From Prostheceraeus crozeri (lineage: Eukaryota > Platyhelminthes > Polycladida > Euryleptidae), in assembly GCA_907163375.1 (NCBI GenBank), contig CAJQUW010014394.1, positions 186,001-250,000 on the forward strand: DNA of 64,000 nucleotides. Direction: 5' to 3'. Shown here one piece after another: positions 20,599 through 30,364 of this stretch; position 1 is the stretch's first letter; each line of letters begins with the position of its first letter. The notes under the pieces were generated by a model. The model saw only the letters and a list, made by a program, of their open reading frames with translations, had not been told where the DNA came from and did not search any database. A program made the translations under genes and the position numbers.

Positions 20599-20999
20599 TT
20601 TAAATGAACTAAATTCTATTAACTGTCAACAATTTGTTAAATGAGATGCAGTTTATAAGTATCATGAAATCCCTATGACAACGTTGACGCGACATTTGTA
20701 ACTTTCTAAAACAATAGCGTTCAAGTAGCCAATGAATCGCTACCAATTTCTGAGCCAAAGCGGCTAACAAAACGGTTTTGGATGCATTTGTGGTCGCGGA
20801 CGGAAAAATGGCAGCGCAGTTGGCAAGTGGGGGTAAGAGAAAGACATAAGTGTGGGTAACACCTGTTTGTTCTGAAATGCAATGTTTCATGAATGCGAGA
20901 AGCAACTGCATTGTTTCATGAATGTGGGAGTCAGCTGTTCCCTACAATTGAGTGATCATCAAAGTGCAAAGCAGTAGAAATAACAGGAATTGAAAGAGC
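20599..20999. other. Spacer between protease and right TIR, no recognisable gene
   Basis: It is less AT-rich than the rest of Polinton 1. It contains a short duplicated motif (TGTTTCATGAATG at 20883-20895 and 20914-20926). A 100-codon minus ORF at 20609-20911 has no signature. It could be a small insertion. Confidence 0.4.
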
Positions 21000-21542
21000 T
21001 TGTGTTACATTCTTAACTTTAGACTATCTCTTTCTAAATTTATCATAATACTCTAATCTTAATAATAATTGAGATTCCTTACCTCTCATATAACGTACTC
21101 TATCTTTGTGTTTTTCTTTATTCATTTTTTCAATGTCCATTTCACTTGTTTTTAATTGAGATAACGAAGGATATATTTTCGAAGTTCCTTCCACTTTTGT
21201 TTCATCCATTTTTTTAATAAATATTTTGAATACAATCTTCTGGTATATTGAGATTACGTGAAATTATTAGACAACGTGATCTTTTGAGACTACCTAAATT
21301 TTCGTCTACGTGAAATTCTTAGACCACGTGATATTATTCGACTACGTGAAGTTTTCGACTACGTGATATTTTTTCGACTGCCTAAATTTTTGAAATTTGG
21401 AGACTACCTAAATTTTTGAAATTTTGATTTTTTCGAAAATTTGGCACTACCTAAATTTTTGAAATTTATAGACTACGTAAATTTTTGAAATCTCGCAAGG
21501 TGTGACATCCGGTGCGAGCGAAGCGATGCGCCGGATGTCATA
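21000..21542 (-). repeat. Polinton 1 right terminal inverted repeat
   Basis: Reverse complement of the left TIR, with fewer copies of the AGGTAGTC-type tandem motif and about 15 substitutions in the ORF part. Confidence 0.9.
21024..21209 (-). pseudogene. TIR copy of the 5755 gene, truncated
   Basis: The first about 59 residues repeat those of the left-end gene (start MDETKVEGTSKIY). The copy then stops at codon 62 because the TIR ends and a TAG appears. Differences include Gly for Asp and Asp for Lys. It is a consequence of the gene starting inside the TIR. Confidence 0.8.
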
Positions 21543-21558
21543 CCCCATACTACTATTC

Positions 21559-21648
21559 ATATGCCTATTTAGAGGTCAGCAATGATCCAACTGGAGGTCG
21601 CGTAAGCGACCTCCAGCTCGATCATTGCTGACCTCTAAATAGGCATAT
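21559..21648. repeat. 90-bp near-perfect palindrome beside Polinton 1
   Basis: The outer arms ATATGCCTATTTAGAGGTCA and its complement are about 30 bp each. Inside is a second perfect stem (CTGGAGGTCGC, GTAA loop, GCGACCTCCAG). It is a strong cruciform-forming sequence just outside the right TIR, perhaps a fold-back or MITE-like element. Confidence 0.9.
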
Positions 21649-21701
21649 ATAATTACATTGTTCAGGTTATCTATGGCACTAATCAGAACTATGCCCAGTG
21701 T

Positions 21702-21823
21702 GATGTATCATGGACGCCTAGATATATGAAGCACCATATTTCATTTCATTTTATTCTGCGTCAATTAAGACAACATATCTAGCTTATGTGTGCTTCATAT
21801 ATCTAGGCGTCCATGGATGTATC
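21702..21823. mobile_element. Tiny MITE (about 100 bp) with 24-bp terminal inverted repeats
   Basis: TGGACGCCTAGATATATGAA at 21711 is the start of a 24-bp arm ending GCAC; its inverted copy ends at 21813. GATGTATCA occurs at 21702-21710 and 21815-21823 as an apparent 9-bp target duplication. There is no coding capacity between the arms. Confidence 0.75.
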
Positions 21824-21926
21824 AGAGTTATCGATAAAATTTTATAGAGGTTCAATTGATAAATCTATGATATTCCCAAGTGGGCGTATTTCCAAGATTT
21901 CTATTCTATCATTATTGTTATTATAA

Positions 21927-22350
21927 TTACCTTAGCCATTTCATGACCGCTTTTTTCATCATTGTTGACCGCTTATTAGCAAATAGTACAATAGATAGTC
22001 TGAACAATGAGTATACTCTAGGTCTCACTAGCTTCTGTAGTTTTTTGTATAAGCCATTGATAGTGAATTCCATCCAGTCTCTGGAATGCTTAGCTCTTAG
22101 TCTATCGGTATCAAAGCCGAGCAAAGTATCCTTGATTTTGTCTTGAACAATGAATCCCTTTGGAATCACAACTAAAAGTAAGCATGATTTGATGAAATGC
22201 ATATGAGATCGAATACGTTGAAATGCATATGCATTGATTAATATATCATTTTTCTTGTCAATTGCATCTTTATAGAGACGGTTGAGGCTTCTTGGCCATT
22301 CCTGGATGATGTTGATTACAAAATACTTGCCACTGGCTTTCGTAGGAATA
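21927..22350 (-). pseudogene. PLE N-terminal region relic
   Basis: The minus strand reads KYFVINIIQEWPRSLNRLYK, continues in frame through HFIKSCLLLVVIPKGF and LLGFDTDRL, then LYKKLQKLV. The 'FIK.CL....IPKG' segment is typical of the N-terminal part of Neptune/Coprina-type PLEs before the RT. The same family left the shard at 3775-3885. No RT follows. Confidence 0.5.
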
Positions 22351-22689
22351 AAAAGATTATTTTTACTCTACGTTTTGTGATTCTTTAACGAGTAACAAGA
22401 TATCATTTATGTATAGCAGTTAAACAAAATTTCAAAATGATGTAACATGAGAATATAAACATAGAATATACGATATAGAAAATATGCATAAGATAATCTT
22501 TCATGGAAAGCAATCTAATCAAAGGGAAATACATATATAGAAATAATCAAAAATATCAACCGTAGAATAAGAAATTAGACAGCACTAATAGCGAACGGTT
22601 CTGAAACAAACTAAGACAACTAGGGGAGTAAAACTTCACCAACACAACTATATTAAACGTGTTTTGAATTAAAGGACTTCAAATGATCT
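22351..22689. other. No recognisable gene
   Basis: AT-rich sequence between two PLE pieces, perhaps degenerate PLE, but nothing can be supported. Confidence 0.4.
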
Positions 22690-22960
22690 TCACTTAGCAT
22701 TGTTTCTTTCAGAGCACAATATTTTTCATTGAGATGCTATCTTAGGATTGTTATGAAATGCACTCATGTGTTGGTAAAATGCGGATGATGTGTTGTTGAA
22801 GTGCTGATTGACTCTAGACCTTATAGTTCGGGATGTTTACCAATATACACTTTGTGACAGATTTTGCATTCAATGTGATAAATTGCAAACTTCTTATAAC
22901 ATAAACCTTTACAACAGTCGTCAAGCAAGAAAAACAATTAGAAGAGCAAGATGGATATTC
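22690..22960 (-). pseudogene. PLE GIY-YIG endonuclease fragment
   Basis: The minus strand gives DDCCKGLCYKKFAIYHIECK and then ICHKVYIGKH, the Cys-rich linker and 'VYIG' core of a GIY-YIG nuclease. After a frameshift near 22820 it reads TIRSRVNQHFNNTSSAFYQH. With the N-terminal piece 350 bp away it may be an internally deleted copy of one PLE. Confidence 0.6.
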
Positions 22961-23547
22961 ACGCTTTCTTCTAGATCACATTCCTAAATTACGTTCAGTA
23001 TCAAAAATGATAAAACTTCATCAATTACACCTGCTCGTCGGGCAGGTTGGTCACAATAATGCATTTTTATGAAGTTTTATGAAACTGTTTTATCACACTG
23101 ATGTTGCTATCATGATAACGAAATCAGTAATTCACGCCTTTGTATATCTGAGATGATCTTACACTTATATTTTCAAAAGTCCAGCGAGGTTTTGCTGTAA
23201 ATTAATCTGCTCTGAGTAAATTGTAAGTTCTTCTGTTTGTCCTGAAAAGTGAAAACTGCTGTACATGTAGACTTAAAAGCCACAACATGTATGGCAAGTA
23301 CGCAATTGATTCTTCTTGACGTTCAAAAACAGAATAGAATATAAGGTCTCTCTCGATAAATTTAACTTTAGTGGTCCTAAAATACTGAGGTTGTACTTAA
23401 GTGTCTAAAACAGGAAAGAGTCGGTCGGTTAACAGTGGCACTATTTTTTGGATATGCAAATATTTATTGAGAGAAACCTTATACTTTTTTCTGCTTTTGA
23501 ACGTTAGGAAGAAGCTTCTAGGCATGTCGGATGAATGTGATGATAAT
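22961..23547. other. Left flank of Polinton 2, no recognisable gene
   Basis: I see nothing supported. TGATGAT lies at 23539-23545, just outside the TIR, and matches TGATGAT just outside the right TIR. Confidence 0.5.
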
Positions 23548-23771
23548 AGCAAAGTCTGGCCCCTCTCCACACCATTTTTACTAAAGTACATGACCTTGCT
23601 CCATTCATCGGAGCACACGCCCACGCATCGGCGCACTTGGTCGTTAAGAGGACATGAAGCGGAGCACTTGACATTCATCGGAGCAATTGGCGCCGGGGCA
23701 CTTATCGGCGCATTTGATGAGTCACGGTAGGGAATATAAGTAAATGCGCTGCCAGAGAAAATCATTCTAAC
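23548..23771 (+). repeat. Polinton 2 left TIR with iterated GGAGCACTTG motif
   Basis: It matches the reverse complement of 59286-59508 until ATCATTCTAA. It contains at least five copies of a 10-bp word of the type CGGMGCAMTTG, spaced about 20-30 bp. The inner end has a TATA box and the polymerase start, so the TIR carries the promoter. Confidence 0.9.
23735..23740 (+). promoter_or_regulatory. TATA box (TATAAG) for Polinton 2 polymerase
   Basis: GGAATATAAGTAAATGCG lies about 33 bp before the ATG at 23773. The same TATA is present inverted in the right TIR and its tandem copy. Confidence 0.65.
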
Positions 23772-23772
23772 C

Positions 23773-26700
23773 ATGCAGTACACGTGTGAATTCTGCCGCC
23801 AGTCCTTCTCTCGGTTTCGAGACTGTATTGACCATGGAGCAGCGGAGACGGGTCGCAACCATTGTTGGACGTGCTGTAAATGGTATGGATACGAACAAGA
23901 TTGCCGTGCGTTTAATTATGGCGACGACAATGACTTGCTGTGTCTGGATTGCGACGGAAGTTTCGACGTGGAGACGTACCATAAGCACGCGTGTGTGGGA
24001 CGGTGTCGCTACTGTGATGCAGTGGTGAATGCTGAGCGGAAGGATGGGATGAGCATTTGTGCCCCTACCTGTTTGAGTTCATGCAAGAGGGCGGCGCAGC
24101 TGTGGAAGAAGAACGTATCATGGACGGTCGCGGGTATAATCATCGATTTACCCCTCCTCAAGCCACGAATGAATGGAAGACGTATTTGAATTCAATGCAT
24201 GCGGACTTGTATCGTGTCATTGTGCAACAACACCCCCACGAGGACGTGAAAGTGTTTGCGAGTATGAGACTCAAGTTTGCCAAGATGGATATGTCGACGG
24301 GCGAAGAGGAAGTGAGATTCATCTCCACACCCTCATATATTCATGAAAGCGTCCAAGCACGTAACTTTGATGCTTGGTTCCGTGACATTGTGTCAAAGAT
24401 TGAAGGATTTATTGAAGACTATCAAGAAGACGGATCAGGATTTGTGGTGAAGGAAGTGATGGAGTTACTGGTTCAAACAAGTTCCTTCCCTAATTTTCGC
24501 ATGGGCGCACCGATTCCTATCCACCGAGATATCAAGCTCTGCAAAGGCATATGTGTGTTTGAGCGCAACAATTATACATCGCATTGTTTTCAAGACAGTG
24601 TCCTCTATGCGCTTGCCTACCAAGACAATCGCATTCCTCGACATGTTGATTCCAGCACCAAGACATCATATTACAGTTATCAGATTCGACTTCCTGCAGT
24701 GCGCAAGTTGAATTTGAACCAGTATTATCATCTAGACTTTTCCATGATGACGTCAGAGGGGTTGATGAATACACGGGATATTCAGGATTTCGAGAAGAAG
24801 AACAATTTAATTGTTCCTATCCACGTACATGACAGGAAAGGATTTGTGGGCCAATTACACCCGGTCCTTCAAGCTGTGAAGGAGAACACGCGCATCGTTC
24901 ATGTGGTGATGGTGACGCGGTACGATATGGAGGATCAGTCTGGACATTTTCTTCCCGTGACGGATTTCCAGAAATGTGCTCGCATGTGGTATCGGAACAT
25001 GAACCAAACGCAAGTGAAGCGTGTACTTGTAACCAGAGAGAAAGCAACCGAGTCGTTGAACCAATTTCTGTATTGTGACCAACGCATGCCGTTAGACAGT
25101 GCGCCGACCAAGCATGGAACACCATTCACATTGACATGCACACACACAATGATGAATTACGTCATAACAAAGCGTTTTGAAACATGTGCGTTGTGTAGTT
25201 TACGATTCAATTTCTACGAGAAGGCCGTAAAGTATGGAAAAACAAAGGTCATGGCGCACAAAGAACGTCTGGAGCATCAAGCGAAATGCAATGGTGGATT
25301 TTTACAGATGGAAAATGACCCCGGAAGATACGAAACCGCACGAATTTATCGACCACGCAAAAACCACTCAACCCCTTGCTGTGATGTGCGCGGACATTGA
25401 GAGCATGATTGATGACGTGTCCAAGAAGCATGGGATCCTATGTGGTGTGGCATCCGGCGCTGGACATGAAAGAATCTGTGGTGATCCATAAGGGGGACGA
25501 GTGTATTCCTTCCTCCATTGCACACATCAGACAGGTGAGCTTGTCTATTTTTCGTCACATGCAAACGACGTACAGTAACATGACGGCGACGGATGCCGAT
25601 ATGCGGGACTATGAACGGACAACACAATGTAACATGTGCGGATGTGGTGTGATACCTCCGAAGCAAGGTGAAAAGAATGGACCTACGACAAAGGTGCGAG
25701 ACCACGACCTTATCACGGGCAAGTATCTGCAAACCCTGTGCAATGCTTGTAACCTGCGACGACGTCAATCCCGGACCACATTAAACATCTTGTTTCACAA
25801 TTGGAAGGGGTATGACAGTCACCAGGTGATTGTACAAGGCTTTACCAAGCTGTATCACAAGTGTACGATCGAACCCATTTATGTGTCAGGAGACAAGACG
25901 TTGGGAGTGAGAATCTATCTTCCCATTGCACCCAATACCATACATAAACTCCGGTTCATCGATTCGTGTCAGTTTTTGAAAGACTCTCTGAACAATTTGT
26001 CGACGACCATCAGTGACTTTCCTCACTCGAATCACATATTGAGCGACGTCTATCCGAATTGTGATCACACATCTATTCGGAAAGGATATTTCCCTATACA
26101 TACTTTGACTGCTGGGATCGCATCCACGAGACTCAATTGCCTCCGAAGGAAGCATTTTACAATGATTTGAGTGAGAAGGAGTTGGAAGAGGACGAATATG
26201 CTGTGGCACAAAAGGCGTGGACAGAGACGGGGTGCAGCACGTTTGAAGATTATATCCACTATTATTTGACAGTGGATGTAGCCTTGCTCGCAGACATCTT
26301 CGAACACTTTCGAAGTGAAATGCGCGACGTGTCTGCATTGGACCCCATCCACTATTTCGGCACACCTGGCTTGACCTATTCATTTTTCTTTAAGAAGACA
26401 CAGGTCAAGTTGGAGAAATTGCGTGAAGTGGATATGTACCGCGTGTTTGAAGCAGGAATTCGTGGAGGGATGACATTTGTGAATCAGCACCGCGCTCAAG
26501 CAGAAGAAGGTACTCACCTGTTTTATGTGGATGCTAACAATTTGCACGGAGCGGCCATGATGGGACCTTTGCCGAAGGACTGTTTTTCCTGGGTACGACC
26601 GGAGGACTTGGTGGACATCAACGACGAATGGGTGAGACGACACAATGTCAATGGCACCACGGGTCATGTACTGTGCGTCGATTTGGAGTATCCCTCACAC

Positions 26701-28092
26701 GTCCAGGATGCCACGGAAGATTTAGCATTGGCTCCTTACCGCGGGACGGCGAAATGGGAGGACATGTCTCCCTATATGCAAGACCTATGGCAAGAGTTGA
26801 ACGGGAACCGACTCTTTCACTCAGCCGACAAGTTAATGATGACGCACGAGAATCGCAAACAGTATGTGATACATATCGCTGCTCTCAAGTATTATGTGGA
26901 GAAGGGCTTACATATCACCAAGGTTCATTACGGGATCTCCTTCAATCAAGAACCGTATATTCGCCCCTATGTACAATACCATACGCAAGAACGCGCCAAG
27001 GCAACAACGAAAATGCGCCGCAATCTCCACAAGTTGATGGTGAACGCACTGTATGGCAAGACGATGGAGAATGTGCGGAAATATTGGAAGCACTATTTTG
27101 TACGTTCACCGAATGTGTTTAGCAAATGGACACGTCATCCCTATTGTCAATCCTTCTTCAACATCAGCGACAAAGCCGTGGTGGTGAATGTGCGCAAGAC
27201 CAAGGTGGACTTGAACAAGCCAATTTATATCGGACAATGCATCCTGGGCAACAGCAAGATTATCATGTACAAGCTGTTTGACCAGTGGAAGGCCAACAAG
27301 ACGTGCACCTCAGTGGAGCTCATTGGTGGGAACACAGACTCCTTCTTCCTCAAAATCCGCAGCCGGTATACACGCGAAGAAGTGCTGCGTTCGTTTGAAA
27401 ACATCCCGAATTTTATTGATACGGAGGCAAAAGGTGTTCTCGATACCTCAAATTATCCCGTGGGTCATCCAGAGAGACGTACCGAGAATGCGAATCGTTT
27501 GGGATGTTTCAGGGATGAGTGTGTGGGGGATATGGTGAAGGAGTTTGTGTGTTTGAGTGCCAAGATGTACTCTTACATTGTCCTCAAAGGTAATGAGGAA
27601 GAAATCCACGACTGTCGCATGAAGGGAGTGTGTCAAGCGAAGAAGCGTCAAGTGAAACATCAGAATTATGTGGACGCATTCGAAAAACATTCGATTACCA
27701 CAATGTCACAAACCCTCCTCCGATCCCAACATCACGAGATGAGAACTGTGACGCAAGTGAAGAAGGCCTTAAGTATCTGGGAGGACAAGCGGTGTTGGTA
27801 TTTACCCAATCAGAGTCTTCCATACGGCAACCATCGCCTATATGAAGAAGGGTATCTACACCCCACTGTCAAAGATGTCAAGGATCTGCAACCGCATGGT
27901 GGAGCTCAGAGCATCCTCCGCAATACCACTGCAGACATTGTTACCGCAACTCCCTCTGGCCACATACCGAGCATCACGCCCTTGTCGAGTCTATTGGAGA
28001 TGGAACTATTCGGTCGCTGTACAGATTTTTCCACGGGGGTGTATCCAAATTTTGGGCAACCACTCTCTGGAAACGTACGATCGTATTTGTGA
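23773..28092 (+). pseudogene. polB: Polinton 2 protein-primed DNA polymerase B with zinc-finger N-terminus
   Basis: About 1440 codons with frameshifts near 24050, 25400 and 26130. The N-terminus has a Cys/His-rich region (YTCEFCRQSFSRFRDCIDHG, then YHKHACVGRCRYCD) that is duplicated as a separate gene at the right end. Exo II-like HNWKGYDSH and the VRDHDLITGKY zinc-binding insert are at 25700-25830. Motif A reads FYVDANNLHGAAM, motif B KLMVNALYGKTMEN. Motif C reads IGGNTDSFF, where the first catalytic Asp has become Asn. A C-terminal DTSNYPVGHPERR and KEFVCLSAKMYS are typical of Polinton PolB. It replicates the element; this copy is dead. The TBP-like frame overlaps its end. Confidence 0.9.
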
Positions 28093-28477
28093 GGAGATGC
28101 GCACACTACTCTCCCCCTACGGATTGGACGTGAGCGACCCAGTCACGAAATCCTGCACAGTTCAATGTCAATGGAACTATACAAAGGACCGCATGCAAGC
28201 CATTCAACAGCTGCCATCGACATCGATGATTTCCAACGAGCGCGAGCTGTTTCCCGGAACGTTAATACGCAAAGGTAATTTGCACTGTTCCTTCTTTTCC
28301 AACGGAAGTGTGATTGTGACGGGTGTCTTATCGATTGCAGAAGCGGAATCGTTGGTGGAAGACATTCTCAAGTCCCTATTCGATGGAGTTTCCCTCAATG
28401 AATCGGACAGCGAATCTACTCGAGCTGGATTATCCTCGATCGGAGATTCTACGCCATTGTCCGACCAACCTGATTGA
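27842..28477 (+). CDS. TATA-binding-protein-like gene (two half-repeats)
   Basis: The clearest part is ERELFPGTLIRKGNLHCSFF followed by SNGSVIVTGVLSIAEAESLV, which matches the second half-repeat of TBP (PELFPGLIYR ... F.SGK.V.TGA). An earlier GCIQILGNHSLETYDRICEE looks like the end of the first half-repeat. Just upstream the frame changes at a GGGGG run (28035-28039). The first repeat may therefore begin in the PolB frame (ELFGRCTDFSTG). The true start is unclear and the gene overlaps the end of PolB. It has an acidic Ser-rich tail. Giant viruses encode TBP homologues; here it could recognise the element's own TATA boxes. Confidence 0.5.
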   Translation: MKKGIYTPLSKMSRICNRMVELRASSAIPLQTLLPQLPLATYRASRPCRVYWRWNYSVAVQIFPRGCIQILGNHSLETYDRICEEMRTLLSPYGLDVSDPVTKSCTVQCQWNYTKDRMQAIQQLPSTSMISNERELFPGTLIRKGNLHCSFFSNGSVIVTGVLSIAEAESLVEDILKSLFDGVSLNESDSESTRAGLSSIGDSTPLSDQPD

Positions 28478-28727
28478 ACTCTGTGAACGCATTCTGACCC
28501 ACGGAGATCCTACAGCAGCTACGTCATCTCCTAAAGTGACTTCCCCTAAAGAGACATCATTTCCTGAAGTGAGATCCCCTAAAGTGACATCATCTCCTGA
28601 AGTGAGACTCCCTAAAGTGAAACTGATTCAGGACATTCTTCATGAGCACGGAAAAGCTCTGTGTATAGTGTGCTATAAATATTTACGCACTGAATTCTGT
28701 CTAATGTGCAAAACCTTGTGGTATTGA
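28404..28727 (+). CDS. Repeat-containing ORF with C-terminal CxxC pairs
   Basis: In another frame from the TBP-like tail the sequence reads RSEILRHCPTNLIELCERIL, then about 30 residues of SPKVTSSPEVR-type repeats. It ends LCIVCYKYLRTEFCLMCKTL, two CxxC knuckles of a zinc ribbon, and TGA at 28725-28727. It may be the natural C-terminus of the TBP-like protein (joined by a frameshift) or a separate small gene. An AATAAA follows at 28782. Confidence 0.4.
   Translation, partial: RTANLLELDYPRSEILRHCPTNLIELCERILTHGDPTAATSSPKVTSPKETSFPEVRSPKVTSSPEVRLPKVKLIQDILHEHGKALCIVCYKYLRTEFCLMCKTLWY
28531..28622 (+). repeat. Tandem repeat, unit about 15-18 bp (CCTAAAGTGACATCA)
   Basis: About five degenerate units alternate CCTAAAGTGA and CCTGAAGTGAGA, coding for Ser-Pro-Lys-Val-Thr/Ser-Pro-Glu-Val-Arg. 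Confidence 0.85.
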
Positions 28728-28781
28728 CCTCGTCAATCGACATGCTCCCTCTGTCTGAAGGAAGTTCAATGGTTCCATTGA

Positions 28782-28820
28782 AATAAAAATACAATAATTG
28801 ACATAATTCATTTCTTTATT
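28782..28820. terminator. Convergent polyadenylation signals
   Basis: AATAAA at 28782-28787 on the plus strand serves the PolB/TBP side. TTTATT at 28815-28820 is AATAAA on the minus strand and overlaps the last codons of the protease gene. Transcription from both sides converges here. Confidence 0.6.
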
Positions 28821-29443
28821 GACTTCAAAACATGGGATAATGTAGAATACAAATAGGAATAGACAATTTTATCATTGAAGGACAAGTAGGTTTTAATGAG
28901 TTCTTGATCTTTCTCGTGAGCATCCAACGTTCGAAAGAAGGTCAGTGTTTTATCCATAGACGTGTTAAAAGGGCGATGGTTTAAAAAGTAAATACAGTAA
29001 GCACCACAATAGGCTTTAGGACCTTGTATACGCAGATGGCGACGATAGTCTAGAGGATAGGGTGTTGTCGATAACCACTCGGTAGCGTGTGGATAGTGAG
29101 ATGGAGTGAGTCCATAAGAGTCAAAGAATTCGCACACGCGTTGATCCGCATTTTGATAAAAGGCCATCCAATGCTTGCCAGGTTGATGAGAGCGATCACT
29201 ATTGAAAATAAGCGTCTTTGATTCCGAGGAATGAGCAGGAAGTAGATCAGCAGGAAACACACCTTGGAAGGGAACGTAAGAAGATTGGAGGAGGCGATGA
29301 GCAAACGTTTGACAACTACACTGAATAGCACAGAGAAAATCATCTTCGCACGTGCAGGCATTGAGTAAATGTTTCTCTTGTAATTGAGTCATACCATGCA
29401 TGATTCCTTCGATTTCCGTGTTGCTTAACCATTCTCCCATTAA
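28808..29443 (-). pseudogene. Polinton 2 maturation protease (Ulp1/adenain-like), main part
   Basis: About 212 codons. The catalytic His is in PGKHWMAFYQ, Asp in EFFDSYGLTP, the oxyanion Gln in RIQGPKAYCG and Cys in AYCGAYCIYF, all present. The N-terminal side is WLSNTEIEGIMHG then FPADLLPAHS, as in Polinton proteases. A piggyBac element is inserted at the TTAA at 29440-29443, separating the first about 29 codons (32244-32332). The catalytic part is intact, but the gene is disconnected from its start, and the two pieces seem to be out of frame by one base. Confidence 0.85.
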
Positions 29444-29458
29444 CCCTAGAACGTACAG

Positions 29459-29657
29459 TGAGGTCAATTTGACCTCATCACATTTTTCATTTTCGGATAT
29501 TTTCTAGGAATTAAACATTTCAAAGCTGATCTTTCGTGACTTTTAATATTTCAGCATTGTTATCAAGTTTAAATTATCAAATTTATTTGAAAGGACATAG
29601 ATATCGATTGTGAAGTAAATCTACGCTCTTGTAATCTATGAGGTCATTTTGACCTCA
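29459..29657. repeat. piggyBac subterminal palindromes TGAGGTCANNNTGACCTCA (left pair)
   Basis: TGAGGTCAATTTGACCTCA at 29459-29477 and TGAGGTCATTTTGACCTCA at 29639-29657; a third, TGAGGTCAAAATGACCTCA, is at 32184-32202. They are likely transposase-binding sites. The core AGGTCA-N3-TGACCT also equals the consensus inverted-repeat-3 nuclear-receptor half-site pair. Confidence 0.85.
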
Positions 29658-30364
29658 TGGTATATGATCACACATATTTCTATATATGCCAATGTAATTG
29701 CATCCTATATGCATTACAACATAAATTTCAATAGCTACTCAACAAAAATTTTATTGAAACTGCATTTTTATTTACGTTTAGATTGATAACATCGTGAAGT
29801 ATGTGTGACAAGTTTGATCAATAATATATTTTCGAAATTTGAATGGTTCTTATCAATCTGCTGTGATAAAGTAGATATCTTGGGTTGCTTCTGTGTTTGT
29901 GTTTATACAGAGGATACCAGGGACCAGATGTAGACGCGGGTGCTGTAGATTCCAGAAGGACTGTCCGATTCCAATTATTCCAGTGGCAGTTGAAAATTCA
30001 GATCTTCTTCTACAATTCATCTCGATCATGCGAGGGTGTTCGAACAAAATTGTAGGATTTAGCAGGTGATCGAAGTTGAGTACCACACTACCACCGTCTC
30101 AATGCTATTGACACACTATGAATGCGAAATCCTTCATCGCGCTTAGCGCCTTCACCTGGTGTATTGTCGCGTTGTCAAGTCAGCAGGTCAGGTGAGAACT
30201 GGCTGTTGCCGTCACCAACAATAGAATTCGCTGCTACGTCTTCTCTAGGCAGACAGACGCCCACCCACCCAATCAATCTCTGTGTTCCCACCGAATCATT
30301 GATATCTCAGTCATTCCGATTACAAATAGAACAAAGCAAGACATCAAAGTGCATATCGGTTATA

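Larger units (their letters stand above)
5344..21542. mobile_element. Polinton/Maverick-type element 1 (about 16.2 kb), AT-rich, decayed
   Basis: It is bounded by long inverted repeats whose outer ends both read TATGACATCCGGCGCATCG inward. Between them lie the Polinton core genes: packaging ATPase, PolB, MCP, retroviral-type integrase, Ulp1-like protease, plus penton, fibre and pX-like genes. Most genes are on the plus strand and the protease is on the minus strand at the right end. Base composition is far more AT-rich than Polinton 2. Almost every ORF carries one or more frameshifts or TAA/TAG stops, so the copy is old. The two outer flanks also share TAGTAGTAT in inverted orientation, so the true ends may lie about 10-17 bp further out. 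I could not find a clean 6-bp target duplication. Confidence 0.9.

Noticed and set aside
23767-23988. Antisense ORFs over polymerase and other Polinton genes.
   Set aside because: They are shadows of the real frames, with no motifs and biased by the codon use of the coding strand.
30122-30364. N-terminal extension of the piggyBac transposase from ATG 30122.
   Set aside because: The added 81 residues have no transposase-like features, and the downstream Met at 30365 starts the usual acidic N-terminus. It is more likely 5' UTR.
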